Below, piece by piece: positions 55,554-64,000 of a stretch of 64,000 nt of DNA. The stretch comes from Hanleya hanleyi. Lineage: Eukaryota > Mollusca > Polyplacophora > Lepidopleurida > Hanleyidae. The stretch is taken from NCBI GenBank assembly GCA_036873755.1, contig JAVTVY010033801.1:81522-145521 (forward strand), read 5' to 3'. Position 1 is the first letter of the stretch; the number at the start of each line of letters is the position of its first letter. A model generated the notes under the pieces. It was not told where the DNA came from. It saw only the letters and a list, made by a program, of their open reading frames with translations, and made no database searches. A program made the translations under genes and the position numbers.

Positions 55554-55571
55554 CTCTGAGATATGATAAAT
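55554..55571 (-). repeat. Right 18-bp inverted repeat of recombinase unit
   Basis: CTCTGAGATATGATAAAT, 58 bp upstream of the recombinase ATG. Confidence 0.8.
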
Positions 55572-55724
55572 CTGGATGGTTCTCTAAGCCGTTCTACTTT
55601 GGAGAAACTGCGCCTCTGACCACGTGTGCTACCACCCAGTTCGTTGTTAATCGTTATTACTACATATATACGAATGCCATTTAAAATGTATGTAACCTTC
55701 TTTCCAATTAGTTTTTTGTGCTGA
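55572..55724. other. No gene recognised
   Basis: Short spacer before the TIR-like array. Confidence 0.35.
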
Positions 55725-56530
55725 ATGGGTCAATTCCGCGCGGGACTCGAAGCCGCGCCCTCATATTCTATCAGAGGGGTAGCAAATGTACGCAATCTAG
55801 ACTCCGAACTTCCTATAGGGTGTGGGTATTTGTTCGATTCAACTGACACTGTAGCGTACGATTGGAAGGGTCCGGGCCGTTGGTTGAATTTCGCTGGAAA
55901 GTTATCAGGAAGGCCTGGGGTGGACGTTTTGGGAGCTAAGTGAGCCGTCCGTGGTTCAAATGGGCTGTGCGAGGTGTCATATTGAGACTGTCGCGGGATA
56001 GAGCCATACTGGGGTGGTTGTTATTTTGGAAATCCCGTAAATTTGAACAGGCACAGTCGGACAAAGTTAGAAGAAGGTCTTTGGGTGGAAGTTTCGGGGC
56101 AGCAGTGTTCACAATTTTATGTGGACCAAACTATAGGGTGTGGGTATTTGTTCGATCTGTCTCACGCTGTAGCGTGTCTTTGTGAGGGATCTCGGGCTGT
56201 TGAGTGGCTTTCGCCGGTAAACTCATGGTGCGCATGCGCAGTTGGATGGGCTACCTGGGGATTTCATCCATTCCATTTTGAAGTATACGTGGATCATCCT
56301 TGGTCCAAATGGGCCGTTTAGCGTATCATATTGAAGCGCTGGCGCAGTATTTTTGGAAGTGCCATCACAGTGAGCATGTACAGGAGTGGTAGAGAAAGAT
56401 TTTGGGGTATTCTGGGGCGACAGCTGGGTCAAACGGGGTCGCAAAGGGCTGTGTACTGTATCATCTTGAAGCCCTCGTGGAGTAAAATAAGACTGGGATA
56501 GTGATATATTCAGGTCATTCGGTGCTTGCA
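55725..56530 (+). repeat. Diverged Polinton-TIR-like array
   Basis: Four to five ~165-bp units anchored on GGTCCAAATGGGCCGTTTAG followed by GTATCATATTGAAGC (55955, 56310, 56440 region), the counterpart of GGTCCGATGGAGTCGTATGAG / GTATCAATGTGAAGC in the intact TIR. One NRF-1-like GTGCGCATGCGCAG at 56229. Two copies of TAGGGTGTGGGTATTTGTTCG (55816, 56138) pair inverted with 59700-59745. ORFs here are repeat translations. Confidence 0.55.
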
Positions 56531-57161
56531 CGGTCGGGACAGTACCGGTAATATAGAAAGGACATATTTTGCTGCACAGGTGCATGTTCAGACTATCCTC
56601 GATCCAAATGTTTCGTGCTTGGTATCGTTTCGAAGCTGTTATCGAGTCAGACTGTGGGAGATACGCACACGCGCACTTGTGAAGTAGTAGGGAAGGAACA
56701 GTTTCGATGTGCGCATGTGCACGCGACGCGTAGTAGAGAAATGAGTCAGACAACATGATAGATTTACCTTCCCGCGGAAGGTTACCGTGTAGTGTGTCTG
56801 CAGTGTGTGTGCGTGTGTGTGTGGCCGGGGTGGGTGGGTATGTGTGTGTGGCCGGGGGTTGGTGGATGGGTGCGTGCGTGTGTGTTTGTGTGGGTGGGTG
56901 GGTGCGTGCGTGTGTTTGTGTCCCTCACGTCTTTACGCCATGATGATTACACCGACCGATGAGAGCAAGAAAGGACCAACATGTTCACAAATTTTATCCT
57001 ACCTTCTATCACATATTTGCTCACGCTGGGGGAGTCACGTTTTCACAATTCAAGTATTCTCTTGTCCGTGTATCAAACGCATCGTCGGCTGCTCTTGTCC
57101 AATCAGAAGACGTCATTTGGTGGTGTGTCAACCTTCGGCTATGGTCGCGTTAGACGTGCCC
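56531..57161. other. GT-rich low-complexity and unrecognised DNA
   Basis: 56800-56925 is a GTGTGTGYGTGGG-type simple repeat. Nothing else supported. Confidence 0.5.
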
Positions 57162-57401
57162 CTAAGTGTCTTCAGGTAGTCCAGTATACTGTAAAGGCAA
57201 CATGACCTGAAACAGCTGTTTGCGCATTTTGACCGCATTGTTCACGGCCTCTGTGGGCGGTAGCGTATTTCGCTTGGTCTTCTTGATGGCTCGGTGCGTA
57301 GGGTCGCATTTCAGTTCAAGTGGCAGAAGGCTATACTGCTCATAGATAGCTATGACAGTTTTTTCTGGGATGGGAGCATTGTGGTGTATGCATCTTGTAA
57401 G
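57162..57401 (-). pseudogene. Open minus-strand segment, possible exon or gene fragment
   Basis: About 80 codons free of stops with balanced composition (EKTVIAIYEQYSLLPLELKC, then a Lys-rich part and ending YTGLPEDT). It begins after a stop without an ATG, so it is a fragment or an exon. It lies between the two inverted TIR-like arrays and could be a remnant of an internal gene of that element. No homologue recognised. Confidence 0.3.
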
Positions 57402-57744
57402 TTATCCTGTCCGGTGTTCTAGAGTGGTCTAGAGCGTCAGAGTGAGTATTAATATTCTCATGCTATTCCAAAACGTTGCTTCTTCCTCATTCAGGCTTCC
57501 CTGAGACGTAGCCTAACTTTAGCGGTCGCGCTCTCCGTATCAGTTGATAGGCTCTCAGCATCTCTGCATTAGAATCAGCCCGTATGCTCTCAGCATCTGC
57601 TTCGCCGTCTGGATTGTTGGCCTCAGAACTCTAATTCTTCTGCTGTCGTATCATATCGTATTGTCTGGTGAACGTGCTTTCGGGCTCAGGACGGATGAAT
57701 GTCGACTGTGCACGTCTTTCTTGCCATGGATGCTTTTACGGGCA
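57402..57744. other. No gene recognised
   Basis: A small direct repeat (GCTCTCAGCATCT at 57551 and 57588); otherwise nothing. Confidence 0.35.
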
Positions 57745-57925
57745 CCCGCCAACTTAAGCTTAACGCTTCAACGCTCTAGTGAAATAGCCCAGAAGGTCTG
57801 ATTGGTCTAACTGATCAAGTGATATCCCATGGAATTGACACTAATTCATTGAAATGCACTTGACGCCCGTCATTACGCCTTAACGCCCTATCCTAACGCC
57901 TTAACGCTCTATCGTATGGCCTGAA
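57745..57925 (+). repeat. Dispersed block C, copy 2
   Basis: Counterpart of 29600-29830: CATGGAATTGACACTAATTC and repeated TAACGCC runs. Confidence 0.5.
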
Positions 57926-59345
57926 CGCATTGTCGAGCTTCCAATCACACGCACGCGCTTTGATCATCAGCACTTGAGCCTTCATGGATGTGACGTCATC
58001 AACGAAAATGACCGCGTCGGACGCATGTGTGCTCACCTGGTGGTGCCGCCGGGACCCTGCACTGTGCATCTTCTGGCATTTGAACGTTCCATATTGTAAC
58101 GATCACACACTCTGGCCACCATATAATGTAATTGAAATACACTATAGTGATGCTCAGAACATGTACCGGTCAGGATAGCGGTTAATTATACACTTCTCGG
58201 ACATCTCAGTACTTCTTGATACATCTCGGTACTTCTCAGTACGATACTTCGATATAACGTCTAGGATTCTGACACCACAGATATAGAGAGATATCTGAAC
58301 TCGTAGGATAGGATAGATTGAACTTAAACTGCATAGATGAAGTTAACACCGTGTTCAAATTTCAACATAATAAAGGTATGGTTTTACTCGCCATAGAAAA
58401 CACAAGATGTATATTGTATAGCGTGACGTGGTGTAATGGAACGTGATGCAAACACTTGCATTAGACTGGTCAAGTAACCTGGGTTATGGGTAGTTATGGG
58501 TGGTAACAGGGCACTCATCATCTCTGTATACACTTCAGAATAACACCACTTCAGTGTAAATAACCTGTAACAGCATACAGGTGTTATGGGTTTTTATGGC
58601 GCATCTCTAAAATGTATGGGACATCAGTTTGGTGGGGTAAGGCTTCTTTATTTGTCACTCAGTGCCATATCATCAGTGTAAGAACCCATATTGTACCTTA
58701 TTGGTAGGTCTTCACGGTGAGAAAGCTTATAGCAATCTGTCATCAGTGAGAAAGCCAAAGGCTATCTGCTCTCAAGTCGTCTTGTCATTGTATTTATACT
58801 CTCCCGCTCGTGCGGTCATTCGGTACAACTCCACCTATCGGGAACTTTCCCAACTACCAAAACACTGTACAGCCACCCATAAGAGTTCACTCTACGGCTT
58901 ATTAAACATTTCACAGTCAATAATTCCAAGAGAATAAATAACTATTATGCCTCTGAGAATAATCAGATCGTTAGTTATCACTAACAGCGACAATAAATAG
59001 TTATAGCAAGATACGAATCTGTCTAGATGTGTCATCATGAAACAACATGGCGGACATCGTCCAGAACTTGTCGGCAAAGATGCATAAAAACGGCTATAAC
59101 TCCATAAAAGAATTATGTCATCACCTGTCAGCAAATGCTAATGATCTGTACCAAACACTGATACAATCCATCGAGAAAACAGCTGTTAAAATTACTCTGA
59201 ATTGATCAGGTGAGCATTTTACAGGCATAAACGAAAATTAGCTAGGCCATCGATAACACATTTACATGTTATGCTTCTGTACTAGAAAAACGATCTCAAT
59301 AAAACTCCCAATAGAACAAAACAGTACAGCATAAGCTGGTCGTCT
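57926..59345. other. No gene recognised
   Basis: Repeated short phrases (ACATCTCRGTACTTCT at 58200-58245; TGGGTAGTTATGGGTGGT at 58485) but no unit array or coding frame. Confidence 0.4.
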
Positions 59346-60052
59346 CAATATCATTAACTTTGACGTTTGTGACGGCACTTCCAGCCAAGCGACCGGAAGT
59401 GACTTTTGATCCTATGCATAGCCAGAAGTGATGTCATAATCGGACTTGGCGTCGTCGCACACGTGCACACTCCCCTGATGGTAAACCGTGTACTCTACAG
59501 CCCGTATAGGGTATAGAGTACACCAGGGAGTGTGTAGTGTACCATCTTATCAACCGTGCATGGCACCATGACTTTACAGGCGAAAGTTTCAGTATCAGCT
59601 TATTGGCATAAGAATCAGTCCAGCTGTTGATAGTATGTATCAGTAAAGTCAATTAACGGTTCCGAGACCCGCTCATTCGTACGCTACAGCGTGTGACAGA
59701 TCGAACAAATACACACACCCTGTAGTTTGGTCCAAAAAATCAGCCAACCACAAGTCACTTGATCATCTCGTGACCATGCTGTGACCTCCAGCCCCAGTGA
59801 CCAGTACCAGTGGCCCTTAGCGGCCATGAAAGTGGCATAAAAAAAGCTAATTTAACACTGAAGTGGCTGAGAGTCAATTTACATTCAGTGGCTGGGACTA
59901 AATTAACATTGTAGTGACTGTGGGCTATTTTTTAGCTGTGGAAGTGACCTTATCACCGCTGAAATGACCCATCACCACGGAGGAATACGGCTAGGTCACA
60001 TGGTCTGAAGTGCCGGCACTATAGCAGCCACGAGCATAAGTTGAAGCGGGCC
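59346..60052 (-). repeat. Diverged Polinton-TIR-like end, inverse orientation
   Basis: GTACGCTACAGCGTGTGACAG and AACAAATACACACACCCTGTAG (59683-59735) are the inverse of 55816-55860 and 56138-56175. The outer part (CACCACGGAGGAATACGG, AGGTCACATGGTCTGAAGTG, GCCACGAGCATAAGTT; 59970-60035) parallels the last 200 bp of the intact right TIR (CACCGCGGAGGAATAC, AGGTCACGCC, GCCACGGGCATTAA). So 55.7-60.05 kb may be one decayed, internally deleted element. Confidence 0.5.
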
Positions 60053-60490
60053 TTAATGGCGGCCAAAACAGGGGAAGATAACTCCGTGAGTAGGTCTATC
60101 CGACACGTTTACACTTTTACTACTACTTAGTCCTACAATATTAGTCATCGTTATTGATATAGTCGATTAAAACATACAGGTATAGGTATCAATTGAAAGG
60201 AAAAATAATAGCAGAAAGGGGACGACTAACTTCTAGATATATTTTCATTTCACGTTACAAGTTTTTGAAGAGAAATTACCCAAAGCATTATTTACTTATA
60301 ATGTACATAAATTTCGCTAAAATTTCCGGATAATATAATCACTTTATTTTATCAGAAAAACAAATTAATATTAATGGGAGTCACCAGGTTCGTTCTCTTA
60401 TAATGTCCATGGATAGTCACACATGTCCAGCTAATGATATCGTAGTTATATCGTCGCTAGTAGTATACAAAGCGTAAATTGGCGCAATAG
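60053..60490. other. No gene recognised
   Basis: AT-rich spacer; no feature. Confidence 0.35.
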
Positions 60491-60498
60491 CTTTTCAC

Positions 60499-60550
60499 TG
60501 CGCATGCGCAGAACCTGGTGTGACGTCATAAGTGTGTTTTGTGCGCATGC
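60499..60550 (+). repeat. NRF-1-like palindromes, TIR-like fragment
   Basis: CACTGCGCATGCGCAGAACC, TGACGTCATAAGTG and TGCGCATGCGTGA, the motif set of the outer intact TIR (36221-36300) in compressed form. Confidence 0.45.
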
Positions 60551-60793
60551 GTGATGTGTGGGAGGTGGGTACAAATGTGGGAGGTGGGTACAAATGTGGG
60601 AGGTGGGTATGGGAGGTGGGTACAAATGTGGGAGGTGGGTACAAATGTGGGAGGTGGGTACAAATGTGGGAGGTGGGTACAAATGTGGGAGGTGGGTACA
60701 AATGTGATTACAAATGTGGGAGGTGGGTACAAATGTGATTACAAATGTGGGAGGTGGGTACAAATGTGATTACAAATGTGGGAGGTGGGTACA
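60551..60793 (+). repeat. 19-bp minisatellite
   Basis: About eleven copies of GTGGGAGGTGGGTACAAAT, some truncated (GTGATTACAAAT variants). The overlapping ORFs on both strands come from this repeat. Confidence 0.88.
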
Positions 60794-60814
60794 AGATGGC
60801 CGCGAGTAGTAAAA

Positions 60815-60845
60815 TGTATAAAAGGAGTTGATTTTTAGGGAAAGG
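60815..60845 (+). promoter_or_regulatory. Conserved TATA promoter of zinc-finger-type gene
   Basis: GTATAAAAGGAG then GATTTTTAGGG, followed by a CCTGACC/TGATCAGCC-rich leader, homologous to the promoter and leader at 39122-39010 (minus strand). Confidence 0.65.
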
Positions 60846-60943
60846 GGTGTATTCAATCTGACTTACCTGACCTGACTTGATCAGCCAGCCAGCCCGCCAA
60901 CCAGTCCTCCTGCCTGCCTAGCCGCTTGTATGAGACGAAAAGC

Positions 60944-61183
60944 ATGAGACGTGGAGAAGATTTTCCCTTGGATCCAGCCGCACCTCCGGTTGAAGTCTTG
61001 CCTGAAGATGAGCGTGTCAGGGCCATTTATCAACGTCACTGGGCTACCATACGCCATTGTTTTCATCGTGATCGTCGTCTATTGGACTTGTATAATTTTC
61101 GAATCTTCCACCCAGTGCATCAGATAGCCCTTCTCCTTACCTTCAATTTGATACCTCACTCGACCCCATTGGCTCATTTTTAA
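60944..61183 (+). pseudogene. Deletion derivative of the zinc-finger/PolB-N-terminal gene
   Basis: ATG 60944. Residues DERVRAIYQRHWATIRHCFH and DLYNF correspond to residues 233-258 of the zinc-finger protein at 37817-39004 (DIYRRQWPMIRHVFRHDR, YIYNF). The fingers are missing, and after about residue 57 the frame runs into a TIR-like repeat and stops. So promoter, leader and a slice of the gene have been joined directly to TIR DNA. Confidence 0.7.
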
Positions 61184-61520
61184 AACAATTTTTTTGCTAT
61201 AGGGTGATAATTTACACCCTTCACTGCCGCGCATGCGCAGAATCACCCTAATTCAATCTCATACCCAGTGCATCAGATAGCCCTTCTCCTTACCTTCAAT
61301 TTGATACCTCACTCGACCCCATTGGCTCATTTTTAAAACAATTTTTTTGCTATAGGGTGATAATTTACACCCTTCACTGCCGCGCATGCGCAGAATGCCG
61401 ATATTTCAATCTCATACCCAGTGCATCAGATAGCCCTTCTCCTCACCTTCAATTTGATACCTCACTCGACCCCATTGGCCCATTTTTAAAACAATTTTTT
61501 TTTGCTATAGGGTGATAATT
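61110..61520 (-). repeat. Three ~150-bp TIR-like units
   Basis: Near-identical units at 61110, 61260 and 61415 (CAGTGCATCAGATAGCCCTT, TTTGATACCTCACTCGACCC, CGCGCATGCGCAGAAT), in the orientation of the intact right TIR (CATTGATACCTCACTCGACY). Younger-looking than the 55.7-kb array. Confidence 0.8.
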
Positions 61521-61905
61521 ACACCCTTTTTTTTTTCGCTAATTTCACTAATTTCAATATTTAGTTGTTAAAAAAACATAGAAAATGAAAAAGATTTTTT
61601 TTGCCTTCATGAATCTTTTTTTCCTTGTTTTTAAAATAAAAAAAAAATTTTGTCTTTCCTGCTTCCCTCCCCCTCTCCCCCTCCCCCTTTAATCATATAT
61701 TCTAGCGTTAGGTTGTTAAATTTTTAAATATAACACTAATGAATTGCCTGAGTTTAACTTGTAATAAAATTTACACGTGCCCTGACATTTATTGTAAAAT
61801 GAAAAGCTGTTTATAATTGTTAAACAAACACACATATATTTTTTCTTCAGCAGCGTAGCACACGATACAACCAGAGTGTTTTCGCTGCGCGTGCGCACGT
61901 GTCTT
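61521..61905. other. Homopolymer-rich spacer
   Basis: A/T runs and a C/T-rich tract (61665-61690). A TGCGCGTGCGCA palindrome variant at 61886. No gene. Confidence 0.45.
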
Positions 61906-61908
61906 ACA

Positions 61909-61917
61909 CTATAAATA
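61909..61917 (+). promoter_or_regulatory. TATA box of the acidic ORF
   Basis: CTATAAATA, 51 bp before ATG 61960; same spacing as the boxes in the intact Polinton. Confidence 0.6.
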
Positions 61918-61959
61918 CCACATTTTTTAATTATTCACAATTAATCTGAGTGCTCAGTC

Positions 61960-62352
61960 ATGGATTTACCCTTGACTCAACTCATGGATATTGACAACAC
62001 ATCAGATTTGTTCACAAATCATGATAATCAAGTACAACGCTTCGACAGTATCATGAATTTGGTACACGATGAACCCCGATTAGATGCTATAATCAACCAC
62101 TTATTCTCACCTTTACCTGAACCCCAGAACTACCCTACACCAACTCATTGTGAACATCCTCCAGAAACATCGCCGCTGGATAATTTCTTCGCCTTGACAA
62201 CAACCACACCGGATGTTACTCCAGATGTATACCAAAGTTTTGATGATATAGACGAGATGTTACAAACCATGTTAAAACCCCCAGAACCAGAGACGACAGA
62301 AGATGGAACCGATTCAAATGCCTCCTATGATTCCGGAGGTATTGAAAAATGA
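61960..62352 (+). CDS. Acidic small protein, unknown
   Basis: 130 aa, intact, well-placed TATA and upstream GCGCGTGCGCA site. Acidic throughout with a Pro/Thr-rich centre and an acidic C-terminus (FDDIDEMLQTMLKP ... TEDGTDSNASYDSGG). The alternation of Asp/Glu with bulky hydrophobics (DDIDEMLQTML) resembles transcriptional activation domains; that is inference. It lies between TIR-like arrays of Polinton relatives, so possibly an accessory gene of such an element. No homologue recognised. Confidence 0.5.
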   Translation: MDLPLTQLMDIDNTSDLFTNHDNQVQRFDSIMNLVHDEPRLDAIINHLFSPLPEPQNYPTPTHCEHPPETSPLDNFFALTTTTPDVTPDVYQSFDDIDEMLQTMLKPPEPETTEDGTDSNASYDSGGIEK

Positions 62353-63529
62353 CAGTCGTTGTTGAAACCACAAGATAAAGACAAAGAAGGCCCACTGTAT
62401 AGTGCTGTGTTACCATCGCCCAAGCATTAAAATTTCCTAGTTTTATTTCGAATCATCAGATTTTAGTGCATAATATTGCTGAAATAATGCCAACAGAAAA
62501 CTCAGAGTCAATTTAAATATTTATTTGTATTGAGCAAATTACAAGAATTTCGAAGAGAAAAGAGCCGAAATAATGTCTGTCTGTCCTGGAAATCAGCTGA
62601 TCAGCAATAAATCGACATCTCCGTGACCTTCAAGGAGATTTTGACGTTAGGTTTTACCCGCTTTTATCACAAATCATTATAAAGAAATTGTCACACCCGG
62701 TGAACTCCTGAAACCCACATCCTACCTGAGAGTTTGGTAAGATATTCCATTCATTCGTTACCGTTCCCGTGGAATAGAATTTCATCCATCAGCTTTCACT
62801 GTTGTGGTGCCAAACACAAAAATTGACAAATTATACGGACTGCCACGATAAGCGTTCCGTACTGCACATGTCCGATAAAATCCCTCCAGTCGTTACACAA
62901 TGTTGATTCCACAAAACCTGTTCGGTGGCCTACATTATCGTTCAATCGCTGATCATAAAGGCTGCGTTCATTCTCACCAGAACTGTAGGCCTATACACTT
63001 CGAAATCTGTGAAAGAATATCAATTTCCACGTTTCCTGTCGGATATCACACAAATTGATGCGTCCGCTGGAACACAGCACACTCCCTCGATTTCAGTCTA
63101 CGTGTGACATGCAGGCGATGCATGATGCAGATCACATTATTCATCTCAGCGGACACCGAAATGGAACAAAGTTCCGTTATACACTGCAACAGAGAATGTT
63201 CTCCCGCTCAGAAAACACAAAATGGCTACTGAACACCAAAATTTCCCCGGATAATAAAGTCGTTCAAACCACAGCGCCATCTATTCGCTTTGGTGCAAGG
63301 GAGACAACTCGGACTAGACCAATTCGAAGATCATGTCCGCTATATTTAGCCTGAATGGGTATAGGGGTGATCGGGGTTTTTTATGGCTTTTACTATGAGC
63401 TATGAGGTTGATCATGTAGAATACGATGGAAAAAAATTTGAAAGTACCGCGTAGGCTTGTATATAGATCCATATAGATCCATATAGACCCATATACACTC
63501 ATATACTGGGATATTGGTATGTATCAATC
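62353..63529. other. No gene recognised
   Basis: Frames broken throughout. 63460-63500 is a short CCATATAGATC repeat. Possibly interior of a degraded element. Confidence 0.35.
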
Positions 63530-63606
63530 CATACGGGGTGGACATGTTGGAGCACTAGTGGCCCGATGGGGTAGAGTTAGGTCTTATTTTAAAGCTCTCC
63601 AGGAAA

Positions 63607-63638
<32 letters not shown>

Positions 63639-64000
63639 AAAAAAATCAAAAAAATCGGCGAGTAGTAGACGAAGGGAAAATTGGAAAGTATTGACCATGC
63701 CCCAGAATACTTCATAGGCATATCACGGCCTTAAGGCCTATGTAAGATGTAATCTACATCACAGTTTAGTAGTATAAAAAACGCAATTCACCTTGTCCCT
63801 TCCAAAGAAATAAAATCGGCTCTATTTTACAGGAGTATATACGCAGGTGACGTGGGTTGTAACGTCACTTCCGGGTTTTCACTAAACACTACCTCCAAAC
63901 ATACAAGAGTTGCAATGTTCAACCGCCGGGGTGTTTTCCGCCCCGCCCCGCCCCGGCCGCAGCGCGCGCGCGCGTTCGGAAGTGCGCGTCATTCCCGGTA
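63530..64000 (+). repeat. Inner part of a further Polinton-like left TIR, cut by window end
   Basis: 63530-63605 (TAGTGGCCCGATGGGGT, AGGTCTTATTTTAAAGCTCTC) matches the inverse of 48435-48500; AATA microsatellite at 63607-63635; 63845-64000 (AACGTCACTTCCGGGTTTTC, CCGCAGCGCGCGCGCG, GGAAGTGCGCG) matches the inner left TIR at 37380-37530. The coding part of this relative would lie beyond the window. Confidence 0.65.

Noticed and set aside
55725..56321. ORFs of 72-92 aa in the diverged TIR-like array
   Set aside because: Follow the repeat units; no independent coding evidence.
60446..60769. Proline/histidine-rich and glycine-rich ORFs up to 105 aa
   Set aside because: Entirely the 19-bp minisatellite read in both strands.
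1..64000. tRNA, rRNA and other RNA genes
   Set aside because: None recognised by eye; a tRNAscan/Infernal run would be needed to exclude them.

Overview
The window reads as nuclear DNA of an animal, most likely a marine invertebrate (mollusc-like is my guess; the sequence alone cannot fix the phylum). No bacterial-style operons are present, apart from one compact virus-like transposon. I could not support any ordinary multi-exon host gene or RNA gene. The window is a graveyard of mobile elements: Penelope-related and LINE retroelement fragments, TTAA-flanked piggyBac-like MITEs, hairpin-headed arrays of ~150-180 bp tandem repeats (similar in build to the 'pearl'/HINE elements of bivalves), a 2.4-kb giant palindrome, and a Crypton-like tyrosine-recombinase gene.

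The centrepiece is a complete Polinton/Maverick-like element at 36184-49668 (13.5 kb). Its ends are exact: AG...CT termini, 1.4-1.6 kb terminal inverted repeats (TIRs) and a perfect 6-bp target duplication (CATGTC) on both sides. It encodes, in order: a C2H2 zinc-finger protein (minus strand); then on the plus strand one or two tiny ORFs, a tandem pair of small proteins with PC4-like spacing (first copy broken), a chromodomain retroviral-type integrase, a Ser/Thr/Pro-rich membrane protein, a packaging ATPase, a small glycine-rich membrane-active-type protein, a proline-rich virion-type protein, a penton-like minor capsid protein, a pX-like core protein, the double-jelly-roll major capsid protein and an adenain-type cysteine protease. 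No family-B DNA polymerase is present. The zinc-finger protein looks like only the N-terminal module that precedes the polymerase in larger Mavericks. The integrase, core, capsid and protease frames are open, while the ATPase, penton, small membrane-active protein and one PC4-like copy each carry one or more single-base frameshifts. The TIRs are ~152-bp repeats, most carrying an NRF-1-like palindrome (CTGCGCATGCGCAG), and a 5 x 20-bp iteron with CRE-like cores lies between the divergent transcription units.

Layout. 1-7.8 kb: retroelement fragments, a MITE and paralogous repeat blocks (one shared with 50.0-51.7 kb, where an empty MITE site survives). 7.8-23.3 kb: hairpin-headed tandem arrays. 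23.3-29.0 kb: Penelope-related fragments, inverted and duplicated, plus a full MITE. 30.5-32.9 kb: giant palindrome. 33.5-36.2 kb: MITEs and a LINE 3' fragment. 36.2-49.7 kb: the Polinton. 49.7-53.2 kb: displaced flank and repeats. 53.2-55.6 kb: tyrosine-recombinase element. 55.7-64.0 kb: degraded or deleted relatives of the Polinton (TIR-like arrays, a deletion derivative with a conserved promoter, a small acidic ORF, and the start of a further TIR cut by the window end).

If the lack of polymerase is real and not an assembly gap, the element would be a capsid-encoding, self-integrating satellite that must borrow a polymerase, possibly from autonomous Polintons with matching TIRs.
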